Shown here piece by piece: positions 36,960-45,908 of a DNA stretch of 64,000 nucleotides. Under the pieces are notes generated by a model, which did no database searches, was not told the DNA's origin, and worked only from the letters and a program-made list of their open reading frames with translations. This DNA comes from Actinomadura latina NBRC 106108 (GTDB lineage Bacteria > Actinomycetota > Actinomycetes > Streptosporangiales > Streptosporangiaceae), in contig NZ_BCQS01000003.1 in the NCBI RefSeq assembly GCF_001552195.1, positions 682,001 to 746,000 of the forward strand, read 5' to 3'. A program made the position numbers and the translations under genes. The number at the start of each line of letters is the position of its first letter. The stretch's first letter is position 1.

Positions 36960-37844
36960 TCAGGCGGCTTCGGGCAGACCTTCCCGCCGTCCCGCGCGCA
37001 ACCCGTCCCACGTCAGTGTCACCAGTGCGAGCCACACCAGCAGGAACCCCGCCCAGCGGCTCGGCGGCATCTCCTCGTGCTGCACGAAGTACCCGATGAG
37101 GAACTGCAGCACGGGCGTCAGGTACTGCAGCATCCCGATCATGCTCAACGGCAGCCGGATGGCCGCGGCGTTGAACAGCATCAGCGGAACCGCCGTCACG
37201 ACCCCGGCTCCGACCAGGAGGGCCGCGTTCCCCGCCCCGTGGTGCCCGAACGTCCCGCCGCCCTGTGCGTCCAGGATCAGCACGAACGCCAGCGCGGGCG
37301 GGAGCAGCACCGTCGTCTCGACCGCCAGGCTCTCCGCCGAAGGCATGTCGGCGAACTTCTTGAGCAGCCCGTACGTCGCGAACGCGACGGCCAGCAAGAG
37401 CGCGATCCAGGGCGGGCGCCCGTAATCGACGGTCAGCACCACCACGGCCGCGGCCCCGACCCCGACCGCTCCCCACTGCCAGGCCCGCAGGCGCTCCCGG
37501 AAGACCACCACGCCGAGGACGACGCTGATGAGCGGGTTGATGAAGTACCCGAGCGCGCACTCGATCGTCCGCCCCGAGTTGACGGCGTAGATGTACGTCA
37601 CCCAGTTGACGCTGATGACGACCGCCGCCAGCGTCAGCAGCAGCGCCTGCCGCGGACCGAGCCTGCGGATCCACCCCCAGCTTCTCCTGCCCGCCAGCAC
37701 CGCCGCGACGGCCACGAGCGACCACATGACCCGGTGCGCGAGGATCTCGACGGCCCCCGCCGGCTTCAGCAGCGGCCAGTACAGCGGGAACAGTCCCCAG
37801 AACGCATAGGCCGCGACCCCGTACGCCACCCCCCGCTTCACCAC
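36960..37844 (-). CDS. rarD: RarD/EamA-family transporter
   Basis: A 294-residue membrane protein with about ten membrane segments in two EamA halves. Signatures of RarD are GVAAYAFWGLFPLYWPLLKP at the N-terminus and IYAVNSGRTIECALGYFINPL, cited here as landmarks. RarD proteins are drug/metabolite-superfamily transporters with unknown substrate in most species. ATG 37844. Divergent from the serine hydrolase gene. Confidence 0.9.
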   Translation of the reverse strand: MVKRGVAYGVAAYAFWGLFPLYWPLLKPAGAVEILAHRVMWSLVAVAAVLAGRRSWGWIRRLGPRQALLLTLAAVVISVNWVTYIYAVNSGRTIECALGYFINPLISVVLGVVVFRERLRAWQWGAVGVGAAAVVVLTVDYGRPPWIALLLAVAFATYGLLKKFADMPSAESLAVETTVLLPPALAFVLILDAQGGGTFGHHGAGNAALLVGAGVVTAVPLMLFNAAAIRLPLSMIGMLQYLTPVLQFLIGYFVQHEEMPPSRWAGFLLVWLALVTLTWDGLRAGRREGLPEAA

Positions 37845-37954
37845 GACGAGTAACCTACCAGGCCGTAATCAGCCAACAAGAGCGACGCTCATGACCGCTC
37901 CGGGCATGGCACTCCCGGCAGGGACGAGCCCATCCCAGTGCCGCTCTGGGCGGG

Positions 37955-38998
37955 TTGCTGGACGATGGGGACACGGGCGGTTCGGTTGCGGTGTTCGTGG
38001 ACGGCGAGCCCGTGGTGGACGTCTGGGGCGGGTTCGCCGACGCGGACCGCAGGATTCCGTGGCGGCGGGACACGATCACGAATGTCTGGTCGGTCACCAA
38101 GACGATGACGGCGCTGTGCGCACTCATCCTGGCCGATCGCGGCGATCTCGATCTGGCCGCGCCGGTCTGCCGCTACTGGCCGGAGTTCGCCGTGGCGGGC
38201 AAGGAGAAGGTGCTGGTGCGGCACCTTCTCGCGCACACTGCCGGCCTGCCCGACTGGGAGGGGCCGATCGAGGAACTGTACGACTGGCCGTCCGCCACGG
38301 CACGTCTGGCCGCCCAGGCTCCGCGCTGGGAACCCGGAAGCGCGGCCGGGTACCACTCGCTCACCCAGGGGTTTCTCGTGGGCGAAGTCGTGCGCCGGAT
38401 CACCGGCCGAAGCGTGGGCGAGTTCTTCGCGGAGGACGTGGCGGGCCCGCTGGGTGCCGACTTCCGCATCGGGTCGCCTGCCGAACATGACCACCGGGTG
38501 GCGCTCGCGGTGCCGCCGCCGTTCCGGGACGAGGACTATGCCGCGAGCGCGCCGGGCGGTGGTGCGTCCTCCGCGGCCGGCACCGCCGTACGGGTCCGTG
38601 ACGGGAACAGCGTGGCCTGGCGTCGGGCGCAGATCCCCGCGGCCGGCGGATTCGGCAACGCCCGGTCGGTCGCCCTTGTGCAGTCGGTGATGGCCTGCGG
38701 GGGCGCAGTAGGCCGGGTGCGGCTGCTGTCGCGGGCGGGCTGCGACCGCGCGAGGGAGGAGCAGTTCAGCGGCGAGGACCGGCTCCTGGGCATGGCGGTT
38801 CGTTACGGGCTCGGCTACGGCCTGTTCGGCGACAGCTTCGGCTGGGGCGGCTGGGGCGGCTCACTCGTCATGGTCGATCCCGGGAACCGCATGGCGGTGG
38901 CGTATGTCACCAACCAAATGCGTGAGCCGGAGCTCGATAACCGGGGCCTGGAGATCGTGATGGCCGCCTACGACGGGGTTCAGGGCCTACGGACCTGA
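37955..38998 (+). CDS. Beta-lactamase-fold serine hydrolase (EstB-like)
   Basis: A 347-residue class C beta-lactamase/esterase-fold enzyme. The nucleophile motif is SVTK (S46, K49), the tyrosine motif YHS (Y133), and the third motif WGGWGGS near the C-terminus. There is no signal peptide, so it acts inside the cell, probably as an esterase. Start is TTG 37955. Homologues usually have 15-20 more residues at the N-terminus; the frame is open upstream only to a stop at 37892 and has no ATG or GTG there, so the 5' end may be eroded. Confidence 0.8.
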   Translation: MLDDGDTGGSVAVFVDGEPVVDVWGGFADADRRIPWRRDTITNVWSVTKTMTALCALILADRGDLDLAAPVCRYWPEFAVAGKEKVLVRHLLAHTAGLPDWEGPIEELYDWPSATARLAAQAPRWEPGSAAGYHSLTQGFLVGEVVRRITGRSVGEFFAEDVAGPLGADFRIGSPAEHDHRVALAVPPPFRDEDYAASAPGGGASSAAGTAVRVRDGNSVAWRRAQIPAAGGFGNARSVALVQSVMACGGAVGRVRLLSRAGCDRAREEQFSGEDRLLGMAVRYGLGYGLFGDSFGWGGWGGSLVMVDPGNRMAVAYVTNQMREPELDNRGLEIVMAAYDGVQGLRT

Positions 38999-39132
38999 TA
39001 CGGCCTCGTCAATGCTGACCCAGGGAGATGGGTGCGCAGGAGATGGTGGAGAGCAAGTCTGCTGAAGAGTGCGTAATCCTGCGCTGATTTCGGGCGTCGA
39101 ACTGTTGCGGGGTCCGCGGAGGGAGAACGATC

Positions 39133-39444
39133 ATGACGGAGCAACGGGTCGAGCCGGAACCGGGCAGCGTGCCGACGAACAGCATGCCGACGAACGGCAT
39201 GGCGACGGCCAGCATGGTCATGGGTGTGCTGGGGCTGGCTCCGTTCGGGCAGTTCGCCGTCGGTGCGATCGTCCTGGGGCACATCGCGCGCAGGAGGATC
39301 AGGCGGACGGGGGAAGGCGGCAGGGGACGGGCCACCGTGGGTCTGATCTTCGGCTATCTCTTCACCGTCCTTTGGGCGGCCGTCCTGGGCATCACGATCT
39401 GGGCCTACGGTGTGGCCTTCCAGGCCTGGCCGCCCGGCCCTTAG
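39133..39444 (+). CDS. DUF4190 small membrane protein
   Basis: A 103-residue protein with a short hydrophilic N-terminus containing a PTNSMPTNGM duplication, then two membrane segments (about 27-50 and 73-96) separated by a basic loop GHIARRRIRRTGEGGRG. This is the DUF4190 pattern. Function unknown. ATG 39133 is preceded by GGAGGGAG. Confidence 0.8.
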   Translation: MTEQRVEPEPGSVPTNSMPTNGMATASMVMGVLGLAPFGQFAVGAIVLGHIARRRIRRTGEGGRGRATVGLIFGYLFTVLWAAVLGITIWAYGVAFQAWPPGP

Positions 39445-39701
39445 CCGCGGTACTTGGATTTTGCCCAGGCGTACTCTAGTGGCGGCGAAGAGTCCTCGCT
39501 GAAGGGGCTGAAGTGTTCTCTTTGATGCGCACGAGCGACCTTGCCGAGGATGCTTACGTGACCAGGTACTTCGATACGGGACGCGAACGCCAGGGGGAGG
39601 GTGGACGAGGTGGCGTCCCCGCCGCGTCGCCGTAGCCTCGACGGGGCGGCCCGCGGCGGACCTCCACCGTCTGAGTAGGGGTTCCCGGGGGTGCGGGGGC
39701 G

Positions 39702-40454
39702 ATGTACATTGCCCATAACCGCGGTCCAAGGATGGGCATGATGCCTCTTGACGAGCCGACGCAGAGTTTCATGCAACTCGGAATCCCGCGGCGTGCGGCC
39801 AAAGCGACCTCGCGTCTCCTGCGGCGTGACGTCACGGACAGGATGTGCTTGCTGCTCCCTGACGCCGAGTCCTCTGTCGCCCCCGGCAGCCTGATCGGTG
39901 CGCAGCGAATTCTCATCGAGGTCGTTCCCGACTTGACCCGTGACCTGATCAAGTCCGATGCGATGGTCTTCGCCCCGGACGTGGCCAACTCCTCGGCTCT
40001 GCCGCTGATCCTGTTAGAGGCGATGATCTTTGAGCTGGTCGACCGGGCCGGCATGAAGATGGGGACGGCGGCGATGAGGCGCCCCAGTCCCTCGGGTTTC
40101 CTGGTGGAAGCGCGGAGCTTCAACACGCGGCGCATCGCCGGTGGTGACGGAGTCCCGGCGATCACGCCGGACCTTCAGCTCCTGCTCGGCGGCATGGTGC
40201 GCCGTTTCATCGTCGAGAGCATCGCCGCCCAGGAATCGCATGGCAGAGCGCAAGAATGGACGGGATGGGCACTGCTGGCGGCGATGCACGCCATGGAGAC
40301 CTACGACCACAAACTCCCGGTTCCGGGCCGGACGCTGCGCGACCTCGACGGCGTCGGCGCCTACCTGGCCTTCGACATGGGCCGCAGGATCATCGTCGCG
40401 GCCGCCATCGACCTCATCGACCAGGCAGAACGCGACGCGGCAACCGATTCCTAG
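39702..40454 (+). CDS. Unknown cytoplasmic protein, 250 aa
   Basis: A mostly helical, soluble protein without membrane segments or a motif I recognise. It has balanced charge and GC-rich third positions, which support a real gene. Several starts are possible: ATG 39702, 39732 or 39738; the second and third have AAGGA upstream and give an N-terminus of MGMMPLDEP or MMPLDEP. Neighbours give no hint of function. A partial copy of the ccs-end repeat core lies just before it. Confidence 0.55.
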   Translation: MYIAHNRGPRMGMMPLDEPTQSFMQLGIPRRAAKATSRLLRRDVTDRMCLLLPDAESSVAPGSLIGAQRILIEVVPDLTRDLIKSDAMVFAPDVANSSALPLILLEAMIFELVDRAGMKMGTAAMRRPSPSGFLVEARSFNTRRIAGGDGVPAITPDLQLLLGGMVRRFIVESIAAQESHGRAQEWTGWALLAAMHAMETYDHKLPVPGRTLRDLDGVGAYLAFDMGRRIIVAAAIDLIDQAERDAATDS

Positions 40455-40585
40455 GACCGCTGCCGTGCAGGAACTCCTGTGCGGGAGCGGAGCGGGTTAG
40501 TGTTGAGCGGCTGGAGGTGTGGGATGGCGCTGCTGAACCCCCGCGAACGGCGCGTCGTCACGAATATCAGGGACAGAACTGAAAC

Positions 40586-41371
40586 ATGGTGACTGAGGGT
40601 ATGGGCTTTGAAATTGTTTGTGAGGTCGAGCCGCCGACTCGGCCTGATTTGAGGACGGTTCGGCATCAGATCGGGGTGATGAGTCCGGTCGCGGATTCGT
40701 TCCTGATTCCCGATAACCATATTGGGCGGGCCACGGTGTCGAGTGTGGCCGTCGCGCATGAGGTGCAGGCCATGGGGGCGCGGGGTATCGCGTGCTTGAA
40801 CTCGCGCGACCGGAATCTGCTCGGGTTCCGGCGGGATCTGCTCACGGCGGCCGCCTACGGGGTCGATCGGTTTCTGTTCGTTTACGGGGACAAGCCGGGT
40901 GTGGGCGGACGGACGAGTGAGCTGACCGTCCGGGCGATGATGGAGGAGGCTCGCGCGGCGAGTGGGGACGAGGTGTTCGCCGGGTGCGCGCCGTTCCAGG
41001 TCGGGGTGACGTCCGGGCTGCGGAGGGTGCCCGAGTGGAAGCGAGCCGCGGATTTCACGTTCGTCCAGGTCAGTTACTCGGTGGAGAGTCTGCTCCGGTG
41101 GCGGGAGGACGCTGGGATCGATGGGCCCGTCTATGCCGGCGTCATGGTGTTGGCGAGTGCGGGGATGGCGCGGAACCTGGCGGCGGCCATTCCGGATATC
41201 GACATTCCCGCGGAGCTCGTCGAGGCGGTGGAGCGGGATCGGGCGGCGGGGGTCGCGGCGGCCTGCGAGCAGGTGCTCGCCGTCCGCGACACGGGGGCGT
41301 TCGACGGGGTGCATCTCGTGCCGGTCAGCCGGTACCGGGAGGTCGCGGCGCGGCTGGAGGGTGAGCTGTGA
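40586..41371 (+). CDS. Methylenetetrahydrofolate reductase-like protein
   Basis: A 261-residue TIM-barrel protein resembling MTHFR: CEVEPPTRPD opens the barrel (substrate Glu), FLFVYGDKPG matches the flavin-binding GD.P loop, and QVSYSVESLLRW a later strand. It is shorter than bona fide MetF and may be one of the MTHFR-like proteins with an unassigned substrate. ATG 40586; a second ATG at 40598 is possible. It overlaps a decayed thioesterase by four bases (GTGA), so the pair was once an operon. Confidence 0.78.
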   Translation: MVTEGMGFEIVCEVEPPTRPDLRTVRHQIGVMSPVADSFLIPDNHIGRATVSSVAVAHEVQAMGARGIACLNSRDRNLLGFRRDLLTAAAYGVDRFLFVYGDKPGVGGRTSELTVRAMMEEARAASGDEVFAGCAPFQVGVTSGLRRVPEWKRAADFTFVQVSYSVESLLRWREDAGIDGPVYAGVMVLASAGMARNLAAAIPDIDIPAELVEAVERDRAAGVAAACEQVLAVRDTGAFDGVHLVPVSRYREVAARLEGEL

Positions 41372-41606
41372 GAGCGGGGTTGCGGGGGCAGGTGTCCGGA
41401 CGTCCGTGGGGACGCGCGTCGAACTGGAGCACCGCGCGGCCAGCCCCGTCGGTGTGCGGGTGACCGTGGAAGCGCAACTCGAAGAGGTCGACGGGAAGCG
41501 GCTCGTGTTCGCGGTCACGGCGGTCGACGAGCGCGGTGTGGTGGGAGACGGCCGCATCGAGCGGGTCGTCGTCGAGCGGGACGGGTTTCTGGCGCGGCTT
41601 CAGTAG
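41368..41606 (+). pseudogene. Decayed hotdog thioesterase (FlK-like), internal deletion with frameshift
   Basis: GTG 41368 overlaps the MTHFR-like stop and reads MRAGLRGQVSG, the typical start of a hotdog thioesterase, but stops after about 31 residues. From about 41385 another frame reads RTSVGTRVELEHRAASPVG and continues to the normal C-terminus ERVVVERDGFLARLQ at 41606. The central segment of about 45-55 residues, with the catalytic Thr/Glu part, is missing; the ELEH histidine remains. The junction sits between repeated GCGGGG runs, which suggests a slipped deletion. A shifted assembly is the other explanation. Confidence 0.65.
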
Positions 41607-41695
41607 GGGAGCAGGCGGCCCGAGGGGGTCCTCAGGTCCGGCTGGCTCGGGGGACGTGGGGGCTTGGGGCGTTTGACGAGCTGCTGCCGTGCCAT
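41600..41695 (-). CDS. Candidate small basic, proline-rich protein (31 aa)
   Basis: A 31-residue frame beginning MARQQLVKRPKPPRPPSQP. Its best support is a strong ribosome site on the minus strand (GGGGGGAG, 9 bases before the ATG). It overlaps the end of the thioesterase relic by seven bases and lies downstream of nothing on its strand except the ABC region, from which it is separated. No family is known to me; it may be spurious. Confidence 0.3.
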   Translation of the reverse strand: MARQQLVKRPKPPRPPSQPDLRTPSGRLLPY

Positions 41696-41866
41696 GGTGA
41701 TCATCTCCCCCCAACGGGACCGACTTAACCGTCGTCACCTCGTACTACGCGACGGGCGTGTGCGAGGTTCGCTGAGCTTATGCGACGAACACTGTCGGTT
41801 CGACCGATTTTCAGGAAGAGGTCGTCGACGAGGCGTGCCGAGGACGTCACGGAACGTCGCCAGAAA

Positions 41867-42697
41867 TCACGAGACGATGTCGCGGGTGCGGAAGCGGCGG
41901 AACGCCAAGGCGAACAGGATCAGGGCGTACGAGAGGGATATCGCGGCGCCTTTCGCCATCCCCGTCCACTGGATCTGGGGCTGGAGGGCGTCCATCCAGG
42001 AGTACATCCAGTGGGTCGGGAGGAAGTCGCGCCAGGAGCCGAGTGCGGTGACGGCGTCCAGGATGTTGCTGACGATGACGAGGCCGACGGCGCCGCCGAC
42101 CGCGCCCAGAGGCGAGTCCGTGGTGACGGAGAGCAGGAAGGCGAGGGCGGCGACGACGAGCTGGGCGATCAGGGAGTAGCCGATGATGATCGCCATCCGG
42201 CCGAGCGCGGTGCTCACCGGGACGGTGCCGCCGGTGGGGAGTTCGACGTCGCCCCAGCCGAAGCCCGCCGTGCCGGCCACGAGGGACATCAGCGGCAGGC
42301 TGACGACCGCCACGACGGCGTAGGAGAGGGCGACGATCAGTTTCTGCCGGAGCAGGCGCGCGCGGGGCACGGGGGCGGCGAGGAGGTAGCGGAGGGACGC
42401 CCAGCCCGCCTCGCTGGCGACGGTGTCGCCGCAGAACAGGGCGACCGCGACCACCAGCAGGAAACCCGTCGAGACGAACAGGGCGAAGAGGGCGAAGTTG
42501 AGCGCGGACGACGTGGCGACGTCGACCAGGCTGGGGACGCCGTCCCGGCCGGGATCGCCGCCGAGCTTGAACGCGAGCACCAGGATCCACGGGAGGACGA
42601 GCAGGATCCCGAACGCGACGAGGGTCCGCCGGCGCCGGAACTGGCGGACGGCCTCGACGCGCAGGGGCAGGGTCCGCCGGACGTGGTAGGTCGTCAT
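41867..42697 (-). CDS. ABC-2 type transporter permease
   Basis: A 276-residue membrane protein with six membrane segments: about 27-47, 70-95, 118-140, 160-182, 185-215 and 245-262. RYLLAAPVPRARLLRQKL is the usual loop of drug/lipid exporter permeases. Overlaps the end of the hydrolase-ABC ATPase gene by four bases, so it should be the membrane partner of that ATPase. Substrate unknown. Confidence 0.88.
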   Translation of the reverse strand: MTTYHVRRTLPLRVEAVRQFRRRRTLVAFGILLVLPWILVLAFKLGGDPGRDGVPSLVDVATSSALNFALFALFVSTGFLLVVAVALFCGDTVASEAGWASLRYLLAAPVPRARLLRQKLIVALSYAVVAVVSLPLMSLVAGTAGFGWGDVELPTGGTVPVSTALGRMAIIIGYSLIAQLVVAALAFLLSVTTDSPLGAVGGAVGLVIVSNILDAVTALGSWRDFLPTHWMYSWMDALQPQIQWTGMAKGAAISLSYALILFALAFRRFRTRDIVS

Positions 42698-45156
42698 GAA
42701 CTCTCCCCGATGATCTCCAGGAACGCGTCCTCCAGGCGGCGGCCGGAGCCGGTGATCTCGCTGACCGGTCCGGCGGCGACGCGGCGCCCGCCCGCCATGA
42801 CGACCGCGTGCGTGCAGGTCTGCTCGACCTCGGCCAGGAGGTGGCTGGAGACGATGACGGTTCGTCCGGCGGCGGCGTACCGGACGAGCACCTCCCGCAT
42901 CTCGCGGATCTGCGGCGGGTCGAGGCCGTTGGTGGGCTCGTCCAGGACGAGGAGGTCCGGCAGGCCGAGCATGGCTTGGGCTATGGCGAGCCGCTGCCGC
43001 ATTCCCTGCGAGTACGTGCGGACCGTCCGGTCCAGGGCGGATCCCAGGTCGGCGATCTGCAGGGCCTCGTCCAGGTGGGCCTCGTCCAAGGGACGGCCGG
43101 TGGCGCGCCAGTACAGGTCCAGGTTATCGCGCCCGGAGAGGTGGGGAAGGAACCCAGGTCCCTCTACGAAGGAGCCAAGGCGAGACAGGACGGGCGCCCC
43201 AGGGGTGACGCGGTGGCCGAAGATGCGGATCTCGCCTGAGTCGGGATGGATCAGGCCCATGAGCATGCGCAGGGTCGTCGTCTTCCCAGCACCGTTCGGG
43301 CCCAGCAGCCCCAGCACCTGCCCCTTCTCGACACGGAACGACAGGTCGGCCACGGCGAGATGGCCGTTCTTGTATGCCTTCGTAAGGCCCGTTATCTCCA
43401 GCGGGACGTCGTTGCCCGTGGACGAGCCGCGCCGGCGACGTCCAGGCAAGAGGATGGCGACGGCGACAGCGAGAGCGGCCACCGGCAGGACCCACACCCA
43501 GGCGGGCAACGGCGGGGAGGCCGTGGTCAATGAGGGCACCGTGGGCACGCTCAAGGGCGAGACCACCTGGACCTTGTAGGACGAAGGCGCAGCGGGCGTC
43601 GCGAAGCCCATGTCCGTTGTGGCGATGACGAGTCGCAGGCGGTGGCCGCGGTCGAAGCGGTAGTCCATCGCGGGGAGCGTCACCGTGACCTCGCCGTCCG
43701 ATACGCGGAACGGCGCCGCCAGCCGCCGCGCCGGAGCGGCGCGGCCGTCCGGCGCGACGTCGTAGAGCTTCGCGAACAGCGGGCCGTCCCCGCGCACCTT
43801 GAGGCGCACCGTGGCCGCTCCGGTCAGCCGCACGGCATGGTCCACCGGAGGCGTGTCGAACGCGGCGGTCTGTCCCGGCATGTCGGACGGCAGCGACCCG
43901 CCCAGGGAGCCCAGCGAGCCCAGTGACCCGAGCGCCCCCAGCCCCGGCATCGCCGAGATCGACGCGGGCGACCCGCCCGCCGGGTTGAAGATCGTCTGCT
44001 CCCCGCCGGAAAGCGGCATCGCCACCGGATCCCCGGAAAGCCCCGGATACCGGGATGTCGTCGCCTCCCCCACGACGACCTGCTGCGTGGACGAGTCGAG
44101 CCCACCGGCCCGCGTCACCGTGAAAGCGCCCAGAGCGGGCGAGGAACGGCGGAGCCGCACGTCGAAGAAGTCGCGCACCAGCCCGTCGACCCGCGCCGTC
44201 TCCGGATCGCCGCCGTCGTGCCCGCCCTGGAACCAGACCACCGACACCGGCGCGCCGTTCCGGGCGATGGCCCGCGCGTTGGCGTCGGCCTGGTCCAGCG
44301 GGAACAGCGAGTCGGCCTGCCCCTGGATCAGCAGCGTCGGCACCTTGATCCGGCCGGCCACCGAGGCCGGGCTCGACTTCCGCAGCGTCTCGATCGCCGA
44401 CGAGGTGGGACGGCCCTTCTCCGCGACCTCCTGGTACATCTCGCACAATGACGGCAGAAAGCGCCCGCATGCGGAACGATCCGCGCCGCTCGTGAAGAAC
44501 AGTCCCGCCCACAGCTTCTTGAACACGCCGTCCGAAGCGCCGGCGCCGCTCGCGGACGGGAAGAGCGCGTCCGCGAGGCTGTTCCAGGTGATCTGCGGCG
44601 CGATGGCGTCCACCCGCCGGTCGTACGCGGCCGTCATCAGCGCGATCGCGCCGCCGTACGACTGGCCCGCCATCCCGACGCGCGGGTCGCCCGGGCCGTC
44701 GAGGACGACCTCGGGACGCTCCGCCAGCCAGTCGATCAGCTGCCGGACGTCCTTGACCTCGTAGTCGGGCGAGTTGAGCGCGATCTCCCCGGTCGACCGC
44801 CCGAACCCGCGCGCCGACCACGCCAGCACCGCGTACCCGGCGCGGGCCAGGTCGCGCGCCTCGGCGGCCACGTCCCGCTTGGAGCCGCCGAAGCCGTGCC
44901 CCAGCATGATCGCCGGGCCCTTCGCCCGCCCGGCGGGCCGGTAGAACGTCGTGTCGAGCGTGACGCGCTGGTCGTTCTTCGGGCCGTCCACCACGGCGAT
45001 GCGCTGCTCGGACGTCCGGACGCTCGGCGCGTCATCGGCCGCGACCCCCCACGCCGTGCCGCCGCCCGCGAGCACCACGGCCGCGCCTGCCGCCGTCCAG
45101 CGCGCGGCCCGTCCCGTCCTGCCCCACCGCGCCCGGAGAGCGCCCCCCAGCCTCAT
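42694..45156 (-). CDS. Fusion: S15-type alpha/beta hydrolase, membrane helix, ABC ATPase
   Basis: An 820-residue protein. N-terminal anchor at about 19-40; then a CocE/S15-like hydrolase at 45-540 with nucleophile GQSYGG (S166), acid near D282 (QGQADSLFP) and catalytic His near 313 (GGHDGGD). A Gly-Ser-Leu repeat (LGSLGSLGSLGG) lies at 408-420. A membrane helix spans about 551-570, and an ABC ATPase follows at 585-815: Walker A GPNGAGKTT, signature YSQGMRQRL, Walker B LLVLDEPTNGLD, switch SSHLLAEVE. Topology would place hydrolase outside and ATPase inside. ATG 45156 is preferred over TTG 45165: TAGGGT ends 8 bases before it (leaderless). Coupled to the permease gene. Confidence 0.85.
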   Translation of the reverse strand: MRLGGALRARWGRTGRAARWTAAGAAVVLAGGGTAWGVAADDAPSVRTSEQRIAVVDGPKNDQRVTLDTTFYRPAGRAKGPAIMLGHGFGGSKRDVAAEARDLARAGYAVLAWSARGFGRSTGEIALNSPDYEVKDVRQLIDWLAERPEVVLDGPGDPRVGMAGQSYGGAIALMTAAYDRRVDAIAPQITWNSLADALFPSASGAGASDGVFKKLWAGLFFTSGADRSACGRFLPSLCEMYQEVAEKGRPTSSAIETLRKSSPASVAGRIKVPTLLIQGQADSLFPLDQADANARAIARNGAPVSVVWFQGGHDGGDPETARVDGLVRDFFDVRLRRSSPALGAFTVTRAGGLDSSTQQVVVGEATTSRYPGLSGDPVAMPLSGGEQTIFNPAGGSPASISAMPGLGALGSLGSLGSLGGSLPSDMPGQTAAFDTPPVDHAVRLTGAATVRLKVRGDGPLFAKLYDVAPDGRAAPARRLAAPFRVSDGEVTVTLPAMDYRFDRGHRLRLVIATTDMGFATPAAPSSYKVQVVSPLSVPTVPSLTTASPPLPAWVWVLPVAALAVAVAILLPGRRRRGSSTGNDVPLEITGLTKAYKNGHLAVADLSFRVEKGQVLGLLGPNGAGKTTTLRMLMGLIHPDSGEIRIFGHRVTPGAPVLSRLGSFVEGPGFLPHLSGRDNLDLYWRATGRPLDEAHLDEALQIADLGSALDRTVRTYSQGMRQRLAIAQAMLGLPDLLVLDEPTNGLDPPQIREMREVLVRYAAAGRTVIVSSHLLAEVEQTCTHAVVMAGGRRVAAGPVSEITGSGRRLEDAFLEIIGESS

Positions 45157-45224
45157 GGTCAGCAACCCTATGCGCGGTCCGCCGCGCCGGAGCTCCGACC
45201 TGGAGACGATCCCGGCCGCGCCGG

Positions 45225-45866
45225 CTACGCCCCGCGGCGTACGGGCGGGGCGAGCGCGGCGCCGAACATGGCGGTGAGGCGGTCGGTGACCTCGGCGGGG
45301 TCGGCCGCGCGCAGGTCCGCCAGGCCGAAGAGCCGCCGGACGGGCCCGCCGCCCATGATGATCGTGGACGCGAGCAGCGCGCGGGCGCGGGCGTCCGGCC
45401 CGTCCAGCTGCGCGATCATCGGCTGGACGATCCTGTCCTCCAGGTAGCGGAGCAGGATCTCCTTGACCTCGGGGTGGCCCGCCGACCGGTCCATGATCCG
45501 GGACATGGCGGTGGCGGGGCGCTGGTCGATCTGCCGGACGAAGTGCTCGGCGAGCCGGCGCGGCAGTCCCGCCGGGTCGCCCGCGATGACGTCGCGGATC
45601 ACCGACTCGCCGGCCAGGACCTCGCCGAACAGCGCCGCCTTCGAGCCGAAGTACCGGTTGACCAGGGCGACGTTCGCCTCGGCCCGCGCCGCGATCTCGC
45701 GGACGGTGACGCCGTCGTAGCCGTGCTCGCCGAACAGGTCGCGGGCGGCCTCCAGGATGCGGCGCTCGGTCGCCTCCCGGTCCCGCCTCGGCCGCCTGCC
45801 CCGGGCCCGCCGGTCCTCGCTCGCGTCGGACAGCATCGCGCGCTCGTCCTCGACCCGCATCCCCAT
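45225..45866 (-). CDS. TetR-family repressor
   Basis: A 213-residue regulator. The N-terminal helix-turn-helix is at about 32-80: RILEAARDLFGEHGYDGVTV, then REIAARAEANVALVNRYFGS. The C-terminal ligand domain follows. The first 30 residues are Arg-rich; a second ATG at 45836 (MLSDAS) could be the true start. It is divergent from the MFS gene and 68 bases upstream of the hydrolase-ABC gene on its own strand, so it may control both. A dyad lying in the MFS promoter is its likely operator. Confidence 0.9.
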   Translation of the reverse strand: MGMRVEDERAMLSDASEDRRARGRRPRRDREATERRILEAARDLFGEHGYDGVTVREIAARAEANVALVNRYFGSKAALFGEVLAGESVIRDVIAGDPAGLPRRLAEHFVRQIDQRPATAMSRIMDRSAGHPEVKEILLRYLEDRIVQPMIAQLDGPDARARALLASTIIMGGGPVRRLFGLADLRAADPAEVTDRLTAMFGAALAPPVRRGA

Positions 45867-45908
45867 CCCCGGCCTGTCGGTAACGGTCAGTGTTCAGTAT
45901 CCACCGAG

